A stretch of 64,000 nt of DNA from Campylobacter suis (GCF_905120475.1 NZ_CAJHOE010000001.1:744001-808000); one strand, 5' to 3'. Positions 44,086 to 54,548 are shown, counted from the first letter of the stretch. Notes: generated from the sequence alone by a model not told the origin. Made by a program: numbers and translations.

Positions 44086-44667
44086 TTAAAATGGTATATT
44101 ATCTTCGTCAATATCGAATTTATCGGCATTGACATCTACTTCTTGAATTTTTTCTTCATAATAATCATCGTTTCGCTGTTTATTTGGCTGGTTTTGGGCT
44201 ACTCTTTGCTGGTTATTTGAGTTGTAGCTATTTTGATTACCGTAGTTTTGTGAATTATTTTGGTTACCATAGCTGTTTTGCTGTGAATAGCCGCCATTTG
44301 AGCCATAACCGCCCTGATTATTTTGATTAAATCCACCTTGATTTGAACCACCGCCCAGCATCTCCATATTTTCAACGCTTATGCTATGTTTACTTCGATT
44401 TTGACCATTATTGTCTGTCCATTGATCAAATTTTAAGCGTCCTTCAACAAGGACTTTTGAGCCCTTGCTTAAGTATTGATTTGCTATTTCAGCTTGTTTT
44501 CCAAAAAATGAGATGTCTACAAAGCATGTCTCTTCACGCTTTTCGTTGTTTGCAGTAAAACGCCTAGTAACAGCTATCCCAGTGTTTCCTATGGCAGCGC
44601 CACTTGTAGTATATCTTAACTCAATATCCCTAGTTAAATTTCCTACCAAAACAACTTTATTAAACAT
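44086..44667 (-). CDS. ssb: Single-stranded DNA-binding protein SSB
   Basis: SSB protects single-stranded DNA and recruits repair and replication proteins. The 193-residue protein has an OB-fold domain (about 1-105) with MFNKVVLVGNLTRDIELRY and the strand GSKVLVEGRLKFDQW. A Gly/Asn/Gln-rich flexible linker (about 115-165) follows. The acidic C-terminal tip ends in DEDNIPF, the peptide that docks partner proteins. It sits between rpsF and rpsR as usual. The repeat-like linker sequence (NQNNSQN-type) is low complexity and normal for the family. Confidence 0.96.
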   Translation of the reverse strand: MFNKVVLVGNLTRDIELRYTTSGAAIGNTGIAVTRRFTANNEKREETCFVDISFFGKQAEIANQYLSKGSKVLVEGRLKFDQWTDNNGQNRSKHSISVENMEMLGGGSNQGGFNQNNQGGYGSNGGYSQQNSYGNQNNSQNYGNQNSYNSNNQQRVAQNQPNKQRNDDYYEEKIQEVDVNADKFDIDEDNIPF

Positions 44668-44678
44668 CTTTTATTCCT

Positions 44679-45101
44679 TTAGTTTTCTTCTGAAAACGCT
44701 ATTTCTTCACTTTTTTCAGCTTTTGGCTCGCGTGGTGCTCTTGGCTCTCGCTCTTTTCTTACGATAGTTTGCTTTATACCTTTGCTCATTCTATCCCAAG
44801 CAGCTATCTCACGCTTGTTTTCATATTTAACACTTAAGAATCTAATAATATCTTCTGTAATTCTTATATTTCTTACTAGTTCCGCAAGAAGTGCTGGTGG
44901 AGCTTTGTAGTAAATAACAAAATATGTACCGCGCTCATACTTTTGTATAGTATAGGCAAGCTTGCGTGTACCCATCTCGTCTATCCTAGCGATCTCGCCG
45001 CCATTTTTAGTAATAACCTCTTTTACGAAGTCAACTTTTGCTTTAGCTTCTTCTTCTGTAAGCGTTGGCTTAAGAATAAATAAAAGCTCGTAATGTCTCA
45101 T
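44679..45101 (-). CDS. rpsF: 30S ribosomal protein S6
   Basis: S6 pairs with S18 on the small subunit. The 140-residue protein has the N-terminal [18 protein letters not shown], the middle [21 protein letters not shown] and the region [14 protein letters not shown]. The C-terminal tail (about 105-140) is long and charged, Arg/Glu/Lys-rich, compared with the common 95-130 residue range. It opens the rpsF-ssb-rpsR operon behind a short leader that may carry an S6:S18 binding hairpin. Confidence 0.96.
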   Translation of the reverse strand: MRHYELLFILKPTLTEEEAKAKVDFVKEVITKNGGEIARIDEMGTRKLAYTIQKYERGTYFVIYYKAPPALLAELVRNIRITEDIIRFLSVKYENKREIAAWDRMSKGIKQTIVRKEREPRAPREPKAEKSEEIAFSEEN

Positions 45102-45165
45102 GTATTCTCCTTATGGATTTCGCCTGTGCCTGGTGGCATAAGCAAGGATGTTTGCCAAACGGCAA
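45102..45165 (-). promoter_or_regulatory. rpsF leader RNA with two hairpins, candidate S6:S18 autoregulatory element
   Basis: Read on the minus strand, the leader holds a perfect small hairpin TTGCC-GTTT-GGCAA and a second one TGCC-ACCA-GGCA. The first contains an unpaired-able CCG like the box that the S6:S18 complex recognises in many rpsF leaders. The motif match was judged by eye without a covariance model. Confidence 0.35.
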
Positions 45166-45171
45166 CTGGAG

Positions 45172-45177
45172 ATTGTA
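45172..45177 (-). promoter_or_regulatory. -10 box of the rpsF operon
   Basis: The minus strand reads TACAAT here, about 70 bases upstream of the rpsF start and just after the holA stop. It would give a leader of about 64 bases. Confidence 0.4.
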
Positions 45178-45185
45178 CTCTTTTT

Positions 45186-46184
45186 TTACTTAATATTTGC
45201 TGTTGAGATGATATTTTGGATATTTAGAAGCGATGTAAGCAAGTAGGTATTTTTATCTATTTTGCTATTGGTTTTTAGCTCAAATTCAGCCAAATTTAAA
45301 GCCATAAAAATATCCTTATAACTCTTTAAATTTATAGATAAACTCTGCTTTTTTAGCGCCTCTTCAATATTTTTTGGCGGAGCATAACCAAGGGTCTCTT
45401 TTATATCAAAACGCCCGTTTATTTTTACATGAGCATACAATTTAAAAAGTCTAGAAAATGCCTTGTAGAGTGAATTTATTAGTAAAATTTCATTAAAATT
45501 TACATCTTGCTCATATGCAAAAAAGTCATTTTTTATATCTTTTAGCCCTATAAGTTTTGCAAAAAAATCATCAAAACTAACGCTACCAAGCCCAAAAACA
45601 AGCTTTCTTACCATATCTTGTTCAATATGTGTATTTAAGCTGGCAAGCTTATTTAACTCCGCAGCTGCAAGATATAGATCTTCATTTTGTATTGCATAAA
45701 GCTCAAAAAGAGCGTTGCGAGTTATATTTAGCCCTATTTTTGAAGCATTTTTGGATAAAAGCTCTACCGCCTCTGATGGATTGCTTGGCTTAAAAAATCT
45801 AGCAAAATTTACTCCAAAAGTCTTTTGTGCATCCATGACAATTTTCATATCATACTCATAAAACTCATAGACAAATTTCTTGTCTTTATCAGCTTCGCAT
45901 ATGCTTATAAGCTCTTTTAACTCTTTGGTTGGAATTTTTCTATCAGTTTTTATATGAAGTATATTTTCGCCTCCAAACAAAGAACTTTCGGCTAAATGAG
46001 ACTTTGCAAGAGTAAAATCATACTCATCAAAATAAAGGCTTAAAACATTACTATCATCATTTGAGTAAATAGCTAAAATTTCCTTTGCGAACATCTCTAT
46101 TTGATACTCATCGGCACCAAAAAGTAAAAAATAATTCGCTTTAAAACCAAAGTTTAGCTGACTTTCAAGCTCTCTTCTATACAT
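45186..46184 (-). CDS. holA: DNA polymerase III delta subunit
   Basis: The delta subunit opens the sliding clamp in the clamp-loader complex. The 332-residue protein has the expected three-domain outline: an N-terminal region with NYFLLFGADEYQIE, the central part with KFVYEFYEYDMKIVMDAQK, and the C-terminal collar helices with LLINSLYKAFSRLFKLYAHVK. No ATPase P-loop is present, as is normal for delta. The start overlaps the rnr stop by 8 bp. From memory the rnr-holA pair is also conserved in C. jejuni. Confidence 0.85.
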   Translation of the reverse strand: MYRRELESQLNFGFKANYFLLFGADEYQIEMFAKEILAIYSNDDSNVLSLYFDEYDFTLAKSHLAESSLFGGENILHIKTDRKIPTKELKELISICEADKDKKFVYEFYEYDMKIVMDAQKTFGVNFARFFKPSNPSEAVELLSKNASKIGLNITRNALFELYAIQNEDLYLAAAELNKLASLNTHIEQDMVRKLVFGLGSVSFDDFFAKLIGLKDIKNDFFAYEQDVNFNEILLINSLYKAFSRLFKLYAHVKINGRFDIKETLGYAPPKNIEEALKKQSLSINLKSYKDIFMALNLAEFELKTNSKIDKNTYLLTSLLNIQNIISTANIK

Positions 46185-48111
46185 CAGAACTCTTTTTTTC
46201 GAGCTTTCTTACCACTTTGCCAACTATCTTTGCAAGAGCTATGTCAGACTCTGTTATGCGTACTATAACTGGAGTTAAAAGCTCGCAACCAAAGCCTGTG
46301 ATAAAAATTCTAGCTCCCTTTAGCTCATCATCAAGCCTAGCCGTTACCACGCCTTGATTTTCACTTATATAGCAACGAAATTCTTTTCCGATATTTTGCG
46401 CCGCCCAGCGTGCAAATTTACGATCCATAAAATCATATGCCACTTTATCTGCTTCACGCTCTAGCTCACTTAGAGTAGCACATGTGCTTTGAATATTTAA
46501 AAGCAGATAATTTACGAGCCTTTCATCATTTTTAAGCCCTGCTTTTAAGATTCTATGCAATATCAAATCAGAATAACGCCTTATCGGACTTGTAAAATGT
46601 GTATATCTATCAAATCCAAGACCAAAATGTCCCAAATTTTCACTACTGTACTCAGCCTTTTTTTGTGCCTTAATAATAAGCTTATCTATCTCTTCACGGT
46701 TGCCCAGCAAGTCAGCTTGAGCTTGAACCTTCCGTATCAGCTTAGCAAGGTCATTCTCATAGGCAACATCTATACCAAGCAAGGCTAAGTCTTCAAGCAA
46801 ATTATAAATTTTCTTAAAATCTGGCGAAGCATGATTCCTAAAAACTCCGCGTCCTATACGCTTTGCAGCGGCTTTGTTTGCAAGCAACATACAGTCCTCA
46901 ACAAGCCTATGAGAATCGCTGTCTGTCTCAAAGATAGTCTGCCTTGGCATACCTGCCTCATCAAGACTCATTCTAAGTTCGCTAGTACGAAAGTCAAAAG
47001 CATTTACAAGGCGTTTTTTTCTAAGCTTTGAGGTAATGACAAAAAGTGGTTTTACCCAAGAAATTTCGCTATCTTTTTTACCGTCTAAAATTTCATCTAT
47101 CTCATCATAGTTAAAGCGTCTTTTTGAGTTTATGATAGCTTCAAAAAGCTCCTCTTTAACGACATCTAAATTTTCATCAAGTGAGATTTTAAAGCAAAAT
47201 GCAAGCCTATCAACATTTGGCTTAAGCGAACATATATTTTCACTCAAAGCTCGTGGCAACATTGGTATAGCAATATGTGGAAAATATATAGAAAAACCGC
47301 GTTTTTTTGCCTCACTATCGATAGGAGAATAGGCGTTTACATACTCACTTACATCGGCGATAGCAACATAAATTTCACGCTTTTTGACATCAAAATATAT
47401 CGCATCATCAAAGTCCTTTGCATGAACTGGGTCAATAGTAGCAAATTCCAACTCTCTTAGATCGACCCTATCTGGATAAAAGCTAGCCTCGACACTATCA
47501 CCCCAAGCCAGCGCCTCATCCTCGCAAGCATCGCTAAATTTATCATTTTTATTATAGATAGCAAGTGAAATTTTCTCATCGCTCAGCGGGTCGTTTATAT
47601 TGCCTAAAACCTCTGTAACCTCACCATTTATGTTGTTTATCTTTAGCAAAGTACCTATAGGCAGCTGTTTTAGGCTCTTTTGGCTGGCTCTTAAGGTTGT
47701 ACTAAGTCCAGTTTTTACATTTACGCCAAGTATAGCTTGTCCAAAAAATTTCGTATAAACCACACTTGTTTCGTTCGCAAGCTTTAGGCTCATGATTACC
47801 TTTGCGCTCTCACGCTTTTTTTTGGTTCGTAAAATTTTGGCTAAAACTATATCACCATAGTGGGCGTTATTTAAATTTTTATTTTCTATTATTATGTCTT
47901 GTTTAAAGCGTGGGTCAAACGGCGTAAGATAACCTGTGCCGTTTATACTTATATCAAGTCGCCCACAAACAAAACCATCATTTAGATAAAAGCTTGCTTT
48001 GTGCTGGCTTACAGCTTTTAAATTTTCAAGGTTGCGTAAAATTTCCCTATTTTCGTTTGAGATCTCTCGCTCTTTTACGCCATTAAGAAGGGCGTAGAGA
48101 AATTCCTTCAC
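46177..48111 (-). CDS. rnr: Ribonuclease R family exoribonuclease
   Basis: RNase R degrades structured RNA from the 3' end. The 644-residue protein has N-terminal cold-shock-like segments (about 55-190). The catalytic RNB domain (about 220-560) contains the metal-binding ATIDPVHAKDFDDAIYFD and YTHFTSPIRRYSDLILHR. The C-terminal stretch (about 570-640, CYISENQGVVTARLDD) is a shortened S1-like region. It overlaps both neighbours (HDOD gene by 4 bp, holA by 8 bp), so the three are co-transcribed. The length is shorter than E. coli RNase R but usual for the epsilon group. Confidence 0.92.
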   Translation of the reverse strand: MKEFLYALLNGVKEREISNENREILRNLENLKAVSQHKASFYLNDGFVCGRLDISINGTGYLTPFDPRFKQDIIIENKNLNNAHYGDIVLAKILRTKKKRESAKVIMSLKLANETSVVYTKFFGQAILGVNVKTGLSTTLRASQKSLKQLPIGTLLKINNINGEVTEVLGNINDPLSDEKISLAIYNKNDKFSDACEDEALAWGDSVEASFYPDRVDLRELEFATIDPVHAKDFDDAIYFDVKKREIYVAIADVSEYVNAYSPIDSEAKKRGFSIYFPHIAIPMLPRALSENICSLKPNVDRLAFCFKISLDENLDVVKEELFEAIINSKRRFNYDEIDEILDGKKDSEISWVKPLFVITSKLRKKRLVNAFDFRTSELRMSLDEAGMPRQTIFETDSDSHRLVEDCMLLANKAAAKRIGRGVFRNHASPDFKKIYNLLEDLALLGIDVAYENDLAKLIRKVQAQADLLGNREEIDKLIIKAQKKAEYSSENLGHFGLGFDRYTHFTSPIRRYSDLILHRILKAGLKNDERLVNYLLLNIQSTCATLSELEREADKVAYDFMDRKFARWAAQNIGKEFRCYISENQGVVTARLDDELKGARIFITGFGCELLTPVIVRITESDIALAKIVGKVVRKLEKKSSDV

Positions 48112-48926
48112 AGATTATCTTTTACTTTTGCAACAGCCATTAAAAATGTATCGTGGTCAAAACCATACTCATCAAGCAGCATTAGCGAATTTTGGATACT
48201 TGTGTCATCAAGCTGACCAAAAATATTTACTGCAGTTTTTACCACTTTTAGGGCTTTTGCATATTCGACTATGTGTTTTGGAGCCGCATCTGGGTCATTT
48301 GCAAACTGTATAGAGCCAACAAGCTCGCTCTCAAGGTTCCATTGTTCGAAAATTTTAGCAGTTATATCCTCGTTTGTAATGCCAAACATATTTGTCTCTA
48401 TTGTTGCAAGGTCACTTGGATGAGTTACATTTTTTAGCTGATCTTTAAAGTCATTTATCTTACCGCTTTCACTTATCTCGTTAGCCAAAACTATCTTACC
48501 AACCTCTATCATAAAAGATGCTGGAGAGAGTATCTCAAGATCTTTTGGTTTAATTTTAGAATACCAGTTATACATAAGCGCATTTTGCATTATAGAGATA
48601 CTTAAAAAGTCATGCGATGTGATACCATAAGGCTCTAAATTTATACTAAAGCTCTTTTTAATAGCACTTGAAAGAGCAAAACCACGGATGGTAGCCATCC
48701 CAAAAAGTGATATAGCTCTAGATATAGCTGTTATCTCTTTACTAAAACCATAGAGCGGAGAATTTGCTGAGTGCAAGATGTTTGCAGTAAGCATAGGGTC
48801 TTTTTCGATTATCTTGGTTAGATCACCAATAGAACTGTTCTCGTCTGCGCACAAACGCTGAATTCTTACAACAGTATCATCAAGCGGTGGCAGTGTCTTT
48901 ATCTTAGTATAAATAGAATCATTCAT
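48108..48926 (-). CDS. HDOD domain protein
   Basis: The 272-residue protein is one HDOD domain, an HD-fold relative without the catalytic metal pair. It shows DPMLTANILHSANSPLYGFSKEITAISRAI near residues 45-74 and a later HIVEYAKALKVVKTAV. HDOD proteins act in signalling. In C. jejuni a protein of this kind affects motility and colonisation. This one heads the rnr-holA operon with a four-base overlap. The ilvC gene is divergent on the other side. Confidence 0.88.
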   Translation of the reverse strand: MNDSIYTKIKTLPPLDDTVVRIQRLCADENSSIGDLTKIIEKDPMLTANILHSANSPLYGFSKEITAISRAISLFGMATIRGFALSSAIKKSFSINLEPYGITSHDFLSISIMQNALMYNWYSKIKPKDLEILSPASFMIEVGKIVLANEISESGKINDFKDQLKNVTHPSDLATIETNMFGITNEDITAKIFEQWNLESELVGSIQFANDPDAAPKHIVEYAKALKVVKTAVNIFGQLDDTSIQNSLMLLDEYGFDHDTFLMAVAKVKDNL

Positions 48927-49002
48927 TATTTTCAGCTCTCATTTTTATAAAATTTATCGGCAATTGTATCAAAATTGCCTTGTTATAAAACTTAAAGTGT
49001 AA

Positions 49003-50097
<1,095 letters not shown>

Positions 50098-50098
50098 T

Positions 50099-51502
50099 TT
50101 GGCTAACAAAAAATCTACGGCACCAGCCAAAAAACGCTCGAGCAAAGGCAAAAAGCCTGCGCTTGGGCGAACTAAAATTTATGTTGCACTTTTACTTTTT
50201 GTTCTGTTATGTGCTGGACTTTTTTATCTTGCACTAGATAGCAAAAAACCAAATTTAACCGAACAACCAAAACAGCAAAAATCAGAGCAAATCAAAGCCG
50301 TAAATGTCGCAGAAAAGATAAAAAAAGAGCAAAAAAATGTACGAGAGGTTATAAAATTTGACAAAGATGAAAATCTAAGTAAAATTTTCCTTGACCCAAA
50401 AAGCATAGACGAAACGCATGCACTCTCGCAAAAACCAAAACCAAAAACACCAAAAGAGCAGCCTATTAAAAAACTGCCTAATGATAAAGTTTTGGATATA
50501 AAACCTGAGACTAACGCAACAAAAGCACAAGATATTAATAACACAGAGACAAATCAAAGTAAAACTTACACGCCAACAGAGCTTGATGTCATATTTAGTG
50601 ACAAGCTAACGACTGATGATTGGCGCAAAATATCCATAAAATCAGAAGAAAATTTAACAAAACCTGCAACACAAGCCGAAAAAAAGCCTGAGCAAAAACC
50701 ACTAAATCAAGAGTCACATATAAAAGAAAAAGCAGAAAAACAAGAGACAAAAAAACAAATTCAAAAAACTAAAGACCAAACCCAAAACACAAAATTTAGC
50801 GAGTATAAAACAAAAAAACAAACTGGATCAAAATACCTAAATACAGGCAAGCCGAAGCTAGCCATAGTTATAGATGATGTCGCGACACATGCGCATGTAA
50901 ACATGATGTTATCAACTGGACTAAAGATGACGCCATCCATTTTTCCTGTCTCAAAAAACTACCCAGACACCAAAGAGATAGCCAAAAAATTTGGCTACTT
51001 TATGATACATCTGCCTATGCAAGCACAAAACTCAAGCAACCAAGAGCCAGAAACTCTTTTGGTAGATGAAAGCTCTCAAAGCATAGAAAAGAAGATAAGA
51101 AAAATCCGCGCCGACTTCCCGAAAGCAAAATTTATAAACAACCATACTGGCTCAAAATTTACGAGCAACTTTAACGCCATAAATAAGACATTTGAGATAC
51201 TACAAAATCAAGGCTTTATCTTCATGGACAGCAAAACCATAGCCTCTAGCAAGGTCGAACTGGTTGCAAAAAATCATAAAGTACCCTACTTTTGTAGAGA
51301 TGTATTTCTTGATGATACAGACAGTGTTTCTAAGATACAAAAACAACTTGAACTAGCTGTGCATATCGCCAAAACAAATGGTGTTGCTATCGCCATAGGT
51401 CATCCGCGAAAAAATACGATAGCCGTATTAAAATCAGCAAATGAACTACTTAAAGATGTAGAACTTATCTATATCAATGAAGCTTATGAACTGCTTAAAT
51501 AA
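50099..51502 (+). CDS. Divergent polysaccharide deacetylase family protein (DUF610-type), membrane-anchored
   Basis: The 467-residue protein starts with TTG at 50099. It has a basic N-terminus, one membrane helix (about 27-47) and a long Lys/Gln/Thr-rich low-complexity linker (about 50-245). The C-terminal domain (about 250-467) has KLAIVIDDVATHAHV, FMIHLPMQAQ, INNHTGSKFTSN and AIAIGHPRKNT. This matches the divergent polysaccharide deacetylase family. The Asp-Asp and His residues are those expected for a metal site, but the substrate (possibly peptidoglycan or a related polymer) is unproven. It overlaps dprA by 26 bp. Confidence 0.8.
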   Translation: MANKKSTAPAKKRSSKGKKPALGRTKIYVALLLFVLLCAGLFYLALDSKKPNLTEQPKQQKSEQIKAVNVAEKIKKEQKNVREVIKFDKDENLSKIFLDPKSIDETHALSQKPKPKTPKEQPIKKLPNDKVLDIKPETNATKAQDINNTETNQSKTYTPTELDVIFSDKLTTDDWRKISIKSEENLTKPATQAEKKPEQKPLNQESHIKEKAEKQETKKQIQKTKDQTQNTKFSEYKTKKQTGSKYLNTGKPKLAIVIDDVATHAHVNMMLSTGLKMTPSIFPVSKNYPDTKEIAKKFGYFMIHLPMQAQNSSNQEPETLLVDESSQSIEKKIRKIRADFPKAKFINNHTGSKFTSNFNAINKTFEILQNQGFIFMDSKTIASSKVELVAKNHKVPYFCRDVFLDDTDSVSKIQKQLELAVHIAKTNGVAIAIGHPRKNTIAVLKSANELLKDVELIYINEAYELLK

Positions 51503-52265
51503 TCAAATTTTTCCGCACGAGCTAAAAAGGCTAAAAAATATCCCAAAAGAGCTTTTTTACAGCGGAAATTTGGAGTTGTTAAGCCTGCCAAAAGTAGCAG
51601 TCGTTGGCTCAAGAAAAGCGAGTGTTTATACAAAAGAGTGTGTTAACGAGCTTTGTAAAACGCTTGTAAATTTTGGTATTTGTGTAGTTAGTGGGGGTGC
51701 TATAGGTGTTGATATAGCCGCACATAAAGCATCTTTACCTTGTACCATTGGTGTTTTTGCAACTGGTCTTGATACCATATATCCACCATCAAACACAAAA
51801 ACTATAGAGCAAATTTATGCACAAGGTCTTGCATTAAGTGAATATCCAGCTAAAACACCTGCTCTTGGCTTTCGCTTTTTAGAAAGAAACCGCATAGTTG
51901 TAGCTCTCTCACAAGCCCTTGTCATAGCACAAGCGGACTTACAAAGTGGCTCTATGCAAAGCGCAAGGCTAGCAAGTGAGCTTGGAGTACCGATATTTGT
52001 CCTGCCACAGCGTATCAATGAAAGTCGTGGCACAAATAAACTCTTAAGCGAAGGTAAGGCAAAAATCATAGATAACTTTGAAAATTTTGCTAGCATTTTT
52101 GGCAAAAAAAGTGAAATTAAAACTCAAAGTGATGAGATTTTAGAATTTTGCAATGGTGGCATTTCACTTGATATGGCGCTTTCAAAATTTGGCGATAAGA
52201 TTTATGAGTATGAACTTCTTGGCAAGCTTGAGATAAAAAATTTACAAGTAAAAAGCATGGCATGA
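51477..52265 (+). CDS. dprA: DNA processing protein DprA
   Basis: DprA loads RecA on incoming single-stranded DNA during natural transformation. The 262-residue protein has a Rossmann-type core with VAVVGSRKASVYTKECV, VVSGGAIGVDIAAHKASL and FVLPQRINESRGTNKLL. The frame is intact, in contrast to the ctsE and ctsF genes earlier in the window, so the processing step may outlive the uptake step. The start at 51477 lies inside the preceding gene; a second in-frame ATG at 51486 is possible. ruvX overlaps the stop (ATGA). Confidence 0.93.
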   Translation: MKLMNCLNNQIFPHELKRLKNIPKELFYSGNLELLSLPKVAVVGSRKASVYTKECVNELCKTLVNFGICVVSGGAIGVDIAAHKASLPCTIGVFATGLDTIYPPSNTKTIEQIYAQGLALSEYPAKTPALGFRFLERNRIVVALSQALVIAQADLQSGSMQSARLASELGVPIFVLPQRINESRGTNKLLSEGKAKIIDNFENFASIFGKKSEIKTQSDEILEFCNGGISLDMALSKFGDKIYEYELLGKLEIKNLQVKSMA

Positions 52266-52663
52266 CAAGCACAAAAAAGATCAAAATCATCGCACTAGAC
52301 ATAGGTCTTAAGCGCATAGGTATGGCATTTTCTTACGGCGAAGTAGTCTTACCTCTTACACCCATACTTCGTAAAAATCGCAACCAAGCCGCGCGAGATG
52401 TAAGTGAAGCAATAAGACAAAGAGAAGCTGAAATTTTAGTTGTTGGTGTTCCGCTTGGGGGCGCGAGTGAAGATGAGATGAAAAGGCGGATTAGCCATTT
52501 TGTATCACTTTTAGAGTTTGATGGGGAAATTTTTTACCAAGATGAGGCGCTAAGTAGTTTTGAGGCAAGTGAGCTTACAAAAGATGAGCGAGATGGTAAA
52601 TTTGACAGCGTAGCTGCGATGATAATATTAAAAAGATACATTAATAAAACTAACAAAGCGTAA
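52262..52663 (+). CDS. ruvX: YqgF/RuvX family Holliday junction resolvase-like protein
   Basis: The 133-residue protein has the RNase H-like motifs of the YqgF family: ALDIGLKRIGMAFS at the start with its aspartate, VVGVPLGGASEDE in the middle, and YQDEALSSFEA with the later acidic residues. Members act in rRNA maturation or in resolving DNA junctions, and the sequence does not decide which. It starts within the dprA stop codon (four-base overlap). Confidence 0.9.
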   Translation: MTSTKKIKIIALDIGLKRIGMAFSYGEVVLPLTPILRKNRNQAARDVSEAIRQREAEILVVGVPLGGASEDEMKRRISHFVSLLEFDGEIFYQDEALSSFEASELTKDERDGKFDSVAAMIILKRYINKTNKA

Positions 52664-52691
52664 AAAACAACTACGATTTTTACAAAAAGTA

Positions 52692-53327
52692 TTAGCCTAA
52701 AATTTCAAATACAAAATACTCGCAAACTCCTAAGCTTCTATCCTGAGCCTTAAGTATCGCCGCTTTTGCTATCTGCTTGCCACCTAAGGGCTGATATGTT
52801 TTTAAAAATCCCTTTGGCAAAATTTTAAAAAGTTTTATAAAAATCCACTCTCCAAGCCTAAATTGAGCTCTTTTACCATCAATCAAAGGCGCTCTTACAA
52901 TATGTAGAGCTTTAAATCTTAAACCCCTTATCGCGTCCTCAACCTTGCCTTTTGTACAAAGATAGAAATTTTTTGAAGTAGAATTTGCATTTGGAGCAGA
53001 GATTAGGATAAATTTTTGAACACCTGATATTTTAGCAACTTTTGCGATTTCAAAAGTATATGTAAAGTCTACCTTGATAAAATTTGCACGAGTTTTTGCC
53101 TGATTTATAGTAGTACCAAGAGCGCAAAAAACCTCATCTACGCCATATAAACTAAGTTCTGAAATTTTTTCAAAATCAATAACCCTTGTTTCAAGTTTGG
53201 CGCTAGAAATTTTAATCTCTCTTCTAGCCCAAACTATAACTTTGTCATATCTTTCATCGGCTAAGAGCTGAAGTAAAATTTCACGCCCAACCACACCAGT
53301 TGCGCCAACAACCAAAGCTGTTTTCAC
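52692..53327 (-). CDS. NAD(P)-binding Rossmann-fold protein, atypical SDR
   Basis: The 211-residue protein starts with a clear cofactor motif, ALVVGATGVVGREILLQLL (about 4-22). It then has the YGVDEVFCALGTT and KFILISAPNANSTSKNFY stretches common to small NAD(P)H-binding, HTATIP2-like epimerase-type proteins. No catalytic YxxxK of classical SDRs is obvious, but FYLCTKGKVED sits in that region (Tyr-x3-Lys). The substrate is unknown. It lies 5 bp after nusA on the same strand and so probably shares its transcript. Confidence 0.75.
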   Translation of the reverse strand: MKTALVVGATGVVGREILLQLLADERYDKVIVWARREIKISSAKLETRVIDFEKISELSLYGVDEVFCALGTTINQAKTRANFIKVDFTYTFEIAKVAKISGVQKFILISAPNANSTSKNFYLCTKGKVEDAIRGLRFKALHIVRAPLIDGKRAQFRLGEWIFIKLFKILPKGFLKTYQPLGGKQIAKAAILKAQDRSLGVCEYFVFEILG

Positions 53328-53332
53328 AAATA

Positions 53333-54439
53333 CTACAAATCCCCAAATAAAGCTTTTAAATCACGAGTCATGCTATTGCCATCGCTGTTTGTTTTTGCAC
53401 CGCCAGCACCGAGCTCATTTAACTCTATCTCATAGCCAGTTAGCATGCTTGCAAGGCGGATATTGATGCCAGCTTTACCTATGGCCTTACTTTTTTGATC
53501 ACTCACAAGGCTTACTATAGCCTTTTTGTAATCGATCTTTACAGAGCTAATAATGGCTGGACTCATCGCACGAGTGATAAAGATGATAGGCTCGTGAGAG
53601 TACTCAACAACATCGATATTTTCGTTTTTTAGCTCCTTACTTACAGCATTTATACGCACGCCTTTAGTACCAACGGTAGCACCAACAGCGTCAATGCTAG
53701 GAGAAACTGACATTATCGCCACTTTTGCCCTCTCTCCAGGTATGCGCGCACTACCTTGTATGACAATACCACCATCTTTTATCTCAGGCACTTCAGCCGT
53801 TAAAAGTGCCTCAAGAAATTTAGGGGATGTGCGAGAAAGTTCTACTTTTATGCCCAAATTTTTATCACTATAAACTTTTCTAATAACCGCTTTTACAACA
53901 TCGCCCATCTTAAATTTTTCACCTTTTATGCGGTATTTACGCGGTAAAACTGCGCGAAGCTCATCTACTTCGATAAAGGTATTTTCCTGCTCATCAACAC
54001 GCACAACCGTTCCAAAAACAACATTTCCAACCATCTCTTCATATTTTTGAAAAATTTTCTCTTCAACAAGTCTTTGTATATGAAACTCAAGCTCTTTATG
54101 AAGCGTTTGAGCAGCTGTTCTACCTAGGTTATCAAGGCTTAGCTCATATGTGAGTTCATCTCCAACTTCCACGCTTCCGTGAATCTTTCTCGCCTCACTG
54201 ACGCCTATAAAATGTTCGTTATCTTCGCTTAAACGCTCATCATCATTTGCTAATATCAAAATTTTTTGATAAAGCTTTAAATTTTTATTAGCATCAAGGC
54301 TTACATCATACTCGTAATGCTCACCATACACATGTCTTGCAGTATTTATCAAAGCACGCTTTACACGCTCTTTAACATCATCTATCTCAAGCCCTTTTTC
54401 GTTTGCTATAGACTCTATAATATCTGAAATTCTTTCCAT
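53333..54439 (-). CDS. nusA: Transcription termination/antitermination factor NusA
   Basis: NusA binds RNA polymerase and nascent RNA and modulates pausing and termination. The 368-residue protein has the N-terminal polymerase-binding domain (about 1-125) and an S1 domain (about 130-200, VVFGTVVRVDEQEN). Two KH domains (about 205-345) follow, with GATVGTKGVRINAVSKEL and AIGKAGINIRLASMLTGYEI. No C-terminal repeat domains are present, which is normal outside gamma-proteobacteria. An extended -10 box lies upstream. In C. jejuni the HP0268-like gene is also the neighbour, on the divergent side. Confidence 0.95.
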   Translation of the reverse strand: MERISDIIESIANEKGLEIDDVKERVKRALINTARHVYGEHYEYDVSLDANKNLKLYQKILILANDDERLSEDNEHFIGVSEARKIHGSVEVGDELTYELSLDNLGRTAAQTLHKELEFHIQRLVEEKIFQKYEEMVGNVVFGTVVRVDEQENTFIEVDELRAVLPRKYRIKGEKFKMGDVVKAVIRKVYSDKNLGIKVELSRTSPKFLEALLTAEVPEIKDGGIVIQGSARIPGERAKVAIMSVSPSIDAVGATVGTKGVRINAVSKELKNENIDVVEYSHEPIIFITRAMSPAIISSVKIDYKKAIVSLVSDQKSKAIGKAGINIRLASMLTGYEIELNELGAGGAKTNSDGNSMTRDLKALFGDL

Positions 54440-54492
54440 TATCTCTCCGTTGTTGACGATAAATTTTGGGATTTAAATCGTGAAGTTTGATA

Positions 54493-54498
54493 ATTATA
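54493..54498 (-). promoter_or_regulatory. Extended -10 box of nusA
   Basis: The minus strand reads TGTATAAT, 54 bases upstream of the ATG at 54439, in the divergent gap shared with the HP0268-like gene. Confidence 0.5.
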
Positions 54499-54548
54499 CA
54501 ATTTTGTTACTAATAAAAAGTTTAATGTGCTTTTTATTAGCATTTTGA

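Noticed and set aside
50099-50850. The Lys/Gln-rich linker of the deacetylase-like protein as a special binding region
   Set aside because: Low-complexity linkers between a membrane anchor and a periplasmic domain are common, and nothing sequence-specific stands out.
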